Shown here: in pieces, positions 15,137 through 16,800 of the stretch
How positions within the stretch are numbered: the stretch's first letter is position 1
Layout: the number at the start of each line of letters is the position of its first letter
Source of the DNA: Saprospiraceae bacterium
Lineage (GTDB): Bacteria > Bacteroidota > Bacteroidia > Chitinophagales > Saprospiraceae
DNA length: 16,800 nt
Assembly: GCA_014379065.1 (NCBI GenBank)
Contig: JACMMM010000009.1
Location: forward strand, 1-16,800
Direction: 5' to 3'
Position numbers and translations under genes: made by a program
The notes under the pieces: generated by a model
The model's input: the letters and a program-made list of their open reading frames with translations, nothing else
The model's database searches: none
Told to the model about the DNA's origin: nothing

Positions 15137-16800
15137 ATGAATTGTTTTTCTATAAAAACAGGGCAAATAAAAAGCGGAGCATTACTGCTACTGCTGCTCA
15201 TAGTACAGCAAGCCTCCGCCACCTCAGCCCCACCCAACTGGTCTATAGACCCCCTTGATTTCGAGTTCAACATGAGCCTGGTCGTCCGGGTAAATTTCAG
15301 CGGTTCGCCCAGCAATAATGCCAACAACGTCGTTGGCGTTTTTGTCGGGAACGAGCTTCGTGGTGTAGCCTCGCCCATCTCTATTTTGGGAGATTCCTAT
15401 TATTATATAACGGCTTATTCGAAGGTTTACACAGGCGAAACACTTCATTTTCGGGTGTATTATGCGCCCAATGATGTAATTTACCCTACACCGGAAACAG
15501 TTAATTTTGTCCACAACTCCAGCATCGGATCAATCGGCATGCCGTTTTGGCTCAACATTGACCCCAACGCAGATTACCCGCCTGAACTGTTGCCAATATT
15601 GGCGGATACTACGCTCCAGAATATCCCTTTTGATCTAGTTAATCTGGCGGATTACCTCGTCAGTTTGGACGGCGATCCGGTCAGCTGGTCAGCCCAACCC
15701 GGGCCTAACCTCAACGCTACGATTGTGAATGGCGTGTTGACAGTAACACCCGTACTGAATTCATGGATCGGCACCGATTCCGTGCGCATTATAGTGACGG
15801 AAAACACACCCGGCCAGTTGGCGGATACGATTACAGGGTGGTTTACGGTACTGCCAGATTATGGTCCTCCAGTGTGGCAAACCGTTCCAGATCAAACCAT
15901 TTTTCAAGGAGACGATTTTTCCACTTTTGACTTGGACGATTATTTGACGTTTACAGGCCCTTGCCATCAGTTTGATTTTGACGTGTTCCCTTTCACGGGC
16001 AGCGATCCCGACCCTGCCTGGCCCGTTGTTGCACCGGGTTCCAATCCGATGACGGTGATTGCGCGGCCGCTTTTTGCAGATGTACAATTGGCGGGTGCTG
16101 GTGCTAAACTGGCAGGCTTTGTGGACGGAAATCTGGCAGGCTGGGCTGCACCTACAGGTGCAGCACCTAACGTTTCTTACACTTTGACCCTGGCCAATGT
16201 GGGCGCAGGTAAGATTGCGTTTGAGTTTTTTGATGCTGCACGGCAGTATCTGTATACGGACAGCTCCAATCTAAGCTTCGTGGCTGGGGGCTCCGTAGGT
16301 ACGATCGCATCTCCTTATTTAGATCAGCTTTCACCGCTTTTGCCCGCACTGGATGCCAATGGTGTAATGACTATAGCAATTCTGGATACCTCCTGGCTCG
16401 GCTCCTATCCAATTGATTTTATTGTTTGGGACTGTGATTACCCCGATCAACGCCGCGATACAACTCAGGCTGTCTTTACCATTACCAACGACGTTCGGCC
16501 TGTTATCACCTCTGCCGCTTCGGTTAATTTTCAGGAAAATGCTTGCTCGGTTTTGTACGACACACAGACCAGCGATCCCAATGACAGCGAAGGTGCTGGT
16601 TTGACGTACACACTTGCTGGCGGGGCTGACGTAACAAGATTTGCCATTGATGCCGTGACGGGGGTTCTGAGCTGGTCCTTGGGCTTCTCACCCGATTTTG
16701 AAGCCCCGGCAGACGCCAACACCGACAACCAGTATGAGGTGAATATCCAGGTCACCAATTCGAATAACCTGACGGATGTCCTGGCACTGACCGTCACCGT
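15137..16800 (+). CDS. Large secreted multidomain surface protein, N-terminal part (runs off the window)
   Basis: The frame is open from the ATG at 15137 to the window end (554 codons visible, no stop). Residues 1-28 are a signal peptide with six consecutive leucines and ASA before T29. Residues 34-141 begin NWSIDPLDFEFNMSLVV and belong to the same roughly 100-residue domain found twice in the giant protein upstream. Residues about 142-240 and 241-292 look like Ig/cadherin-type beta domains (ILADTTLQNIPFDLVNLADY, VPDQTIFQGDDFSTFDLDDY). Residues about 294-395 (AWPVVAPGSNPMTVIARPLF ... GFVDGNLAGWAAP) appear to be a diverged second copy of the W-S-I-D-P domain. Residues about 454-554 are cadherin-like (SDPNDSEGAGLTYTL, FAIDAVTGVLSWS). 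The product is presumably an outer-surface or released adhesin-like protein. A T9SS sorting domain is expected at the unseen C-terminus but cannot be confirmed. There is no Shine-Dalgarno motif and no clear promoter between the compound palindrome and the start. Confidence 0.85.
   Translation, partial: MNCFSIKTGQIKSGALLLLLLIVQQASATSAPPNWSIDPLDFEFNMSLVVRVNFSGSPSNNANNVVGVFVGNELRGVASPISILGDSYYYITAYSKVYTGETLHFRVYYAPNDVIYPTPETVNFVHNSSIGSIGMPFWLNIDPNADYPPELLPILADTTLQNIPFDLVNLADYLVSLDGDPVSWSAQPGPNLNATIVNGVLTVTPVLNSWIGTDSVRIIVTENTPGQLADTITGWFTVLPDYGPPVWQTVPDQTIFQGDDFSTFDLDDYLTFTGPCHQFDFDVFPFTGSDPDPAWPVVAPGSNPMTVIARPLFADVQLAGAGAKLAGFVDGNLAGWAAPTGAAPNVSYTLTLANVGAGKIAFEFFDAARQYLYTDSSNLSFVAGGSVGTIASPYLDQLSPLLPALDANGVMTIAILDTSWLGSYPIDFIVWDCDYPDQRRDTTQAVFTITNDVRPVITSAASVNFQENACSVLYDTQTSDPNDSEGAGLTYTLAGGADVTRFAIDAVTGVLSWSLGFSPDFEAPADANTDNQYEVNIQVTNSNNLTDVLALTVT

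Overview
The window looks like a chromosomal segment of a Bacteroidota bacterium. The protein architectures suggest a Saprospiria-like marine or sludge filament, but that lineage call is inference. The evidence is a type IX secretion (T9SS) type A C-terminal sorting domain, a hybrid two-component system with an AraC-type output, LamG-rich giant surface proteins, near-absence of Shine-Dalgarno motifs, and one promoter-like TAnnTTTG box. Every gene I accept lies on the plus strand.

Layout. Bases 1-735 hold the 3' end of a HlyD-type membrane fusion protein followed by an unrecognised 60-residue ORF. Bases 736-981 are intergenic and carry an imperfect tandem repeat and a probable promoter. Bases 982-1635 encode a secreted YiiX-like permuted NlpC/P60 (papain-fold) enzyme, followed by a long near-perfect inverted repeat (1643-1741). 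Bases 1787-6028 encode a 1413-residue hybrid sensor (beta-propeller sensor, histidine kinase, receiver, AraC HTH) that starts on TTG and carries a perfect palindrome inside its coding sequence. After a 435-base gap with no confident gene come two closely spaced genes. The first (6464-7753) is a secreted protein with a tail-fibre-like middle. The second (7793-14860) is a 2355-residue cell-surface protein with a T9SS sorting domain. Bases 14861-15136 hold a 33-base palindrome and a 148-base palindrome built of palindromes. A further secreted multidomain protein starts at 15137 and runs off the end of the window.

How they may work together. The hybrid sensor lies directly upstream of the surface-protein genes and is a natural candidate for their regulator; there is no SusC/SusD pair. 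The giant protein and the next gene share a roughly 100-residue domain (two copies each), so they probably belong to one surface system, perhaps adhesion or glycan binding.

The most interesting signals are four. First, two LamG domains appear to be inserted into two loops of a single carboxypeptidase-regulatory-like repeat. Second, the shared W-S-[IV]-D-P domain family recurs across the two proteins. Third, two 33-base palindromes have identical architecture, one inside the sensor gene and one intergenic. Fourth, there is a symmetrical palindrome of palindromes before the last gene.
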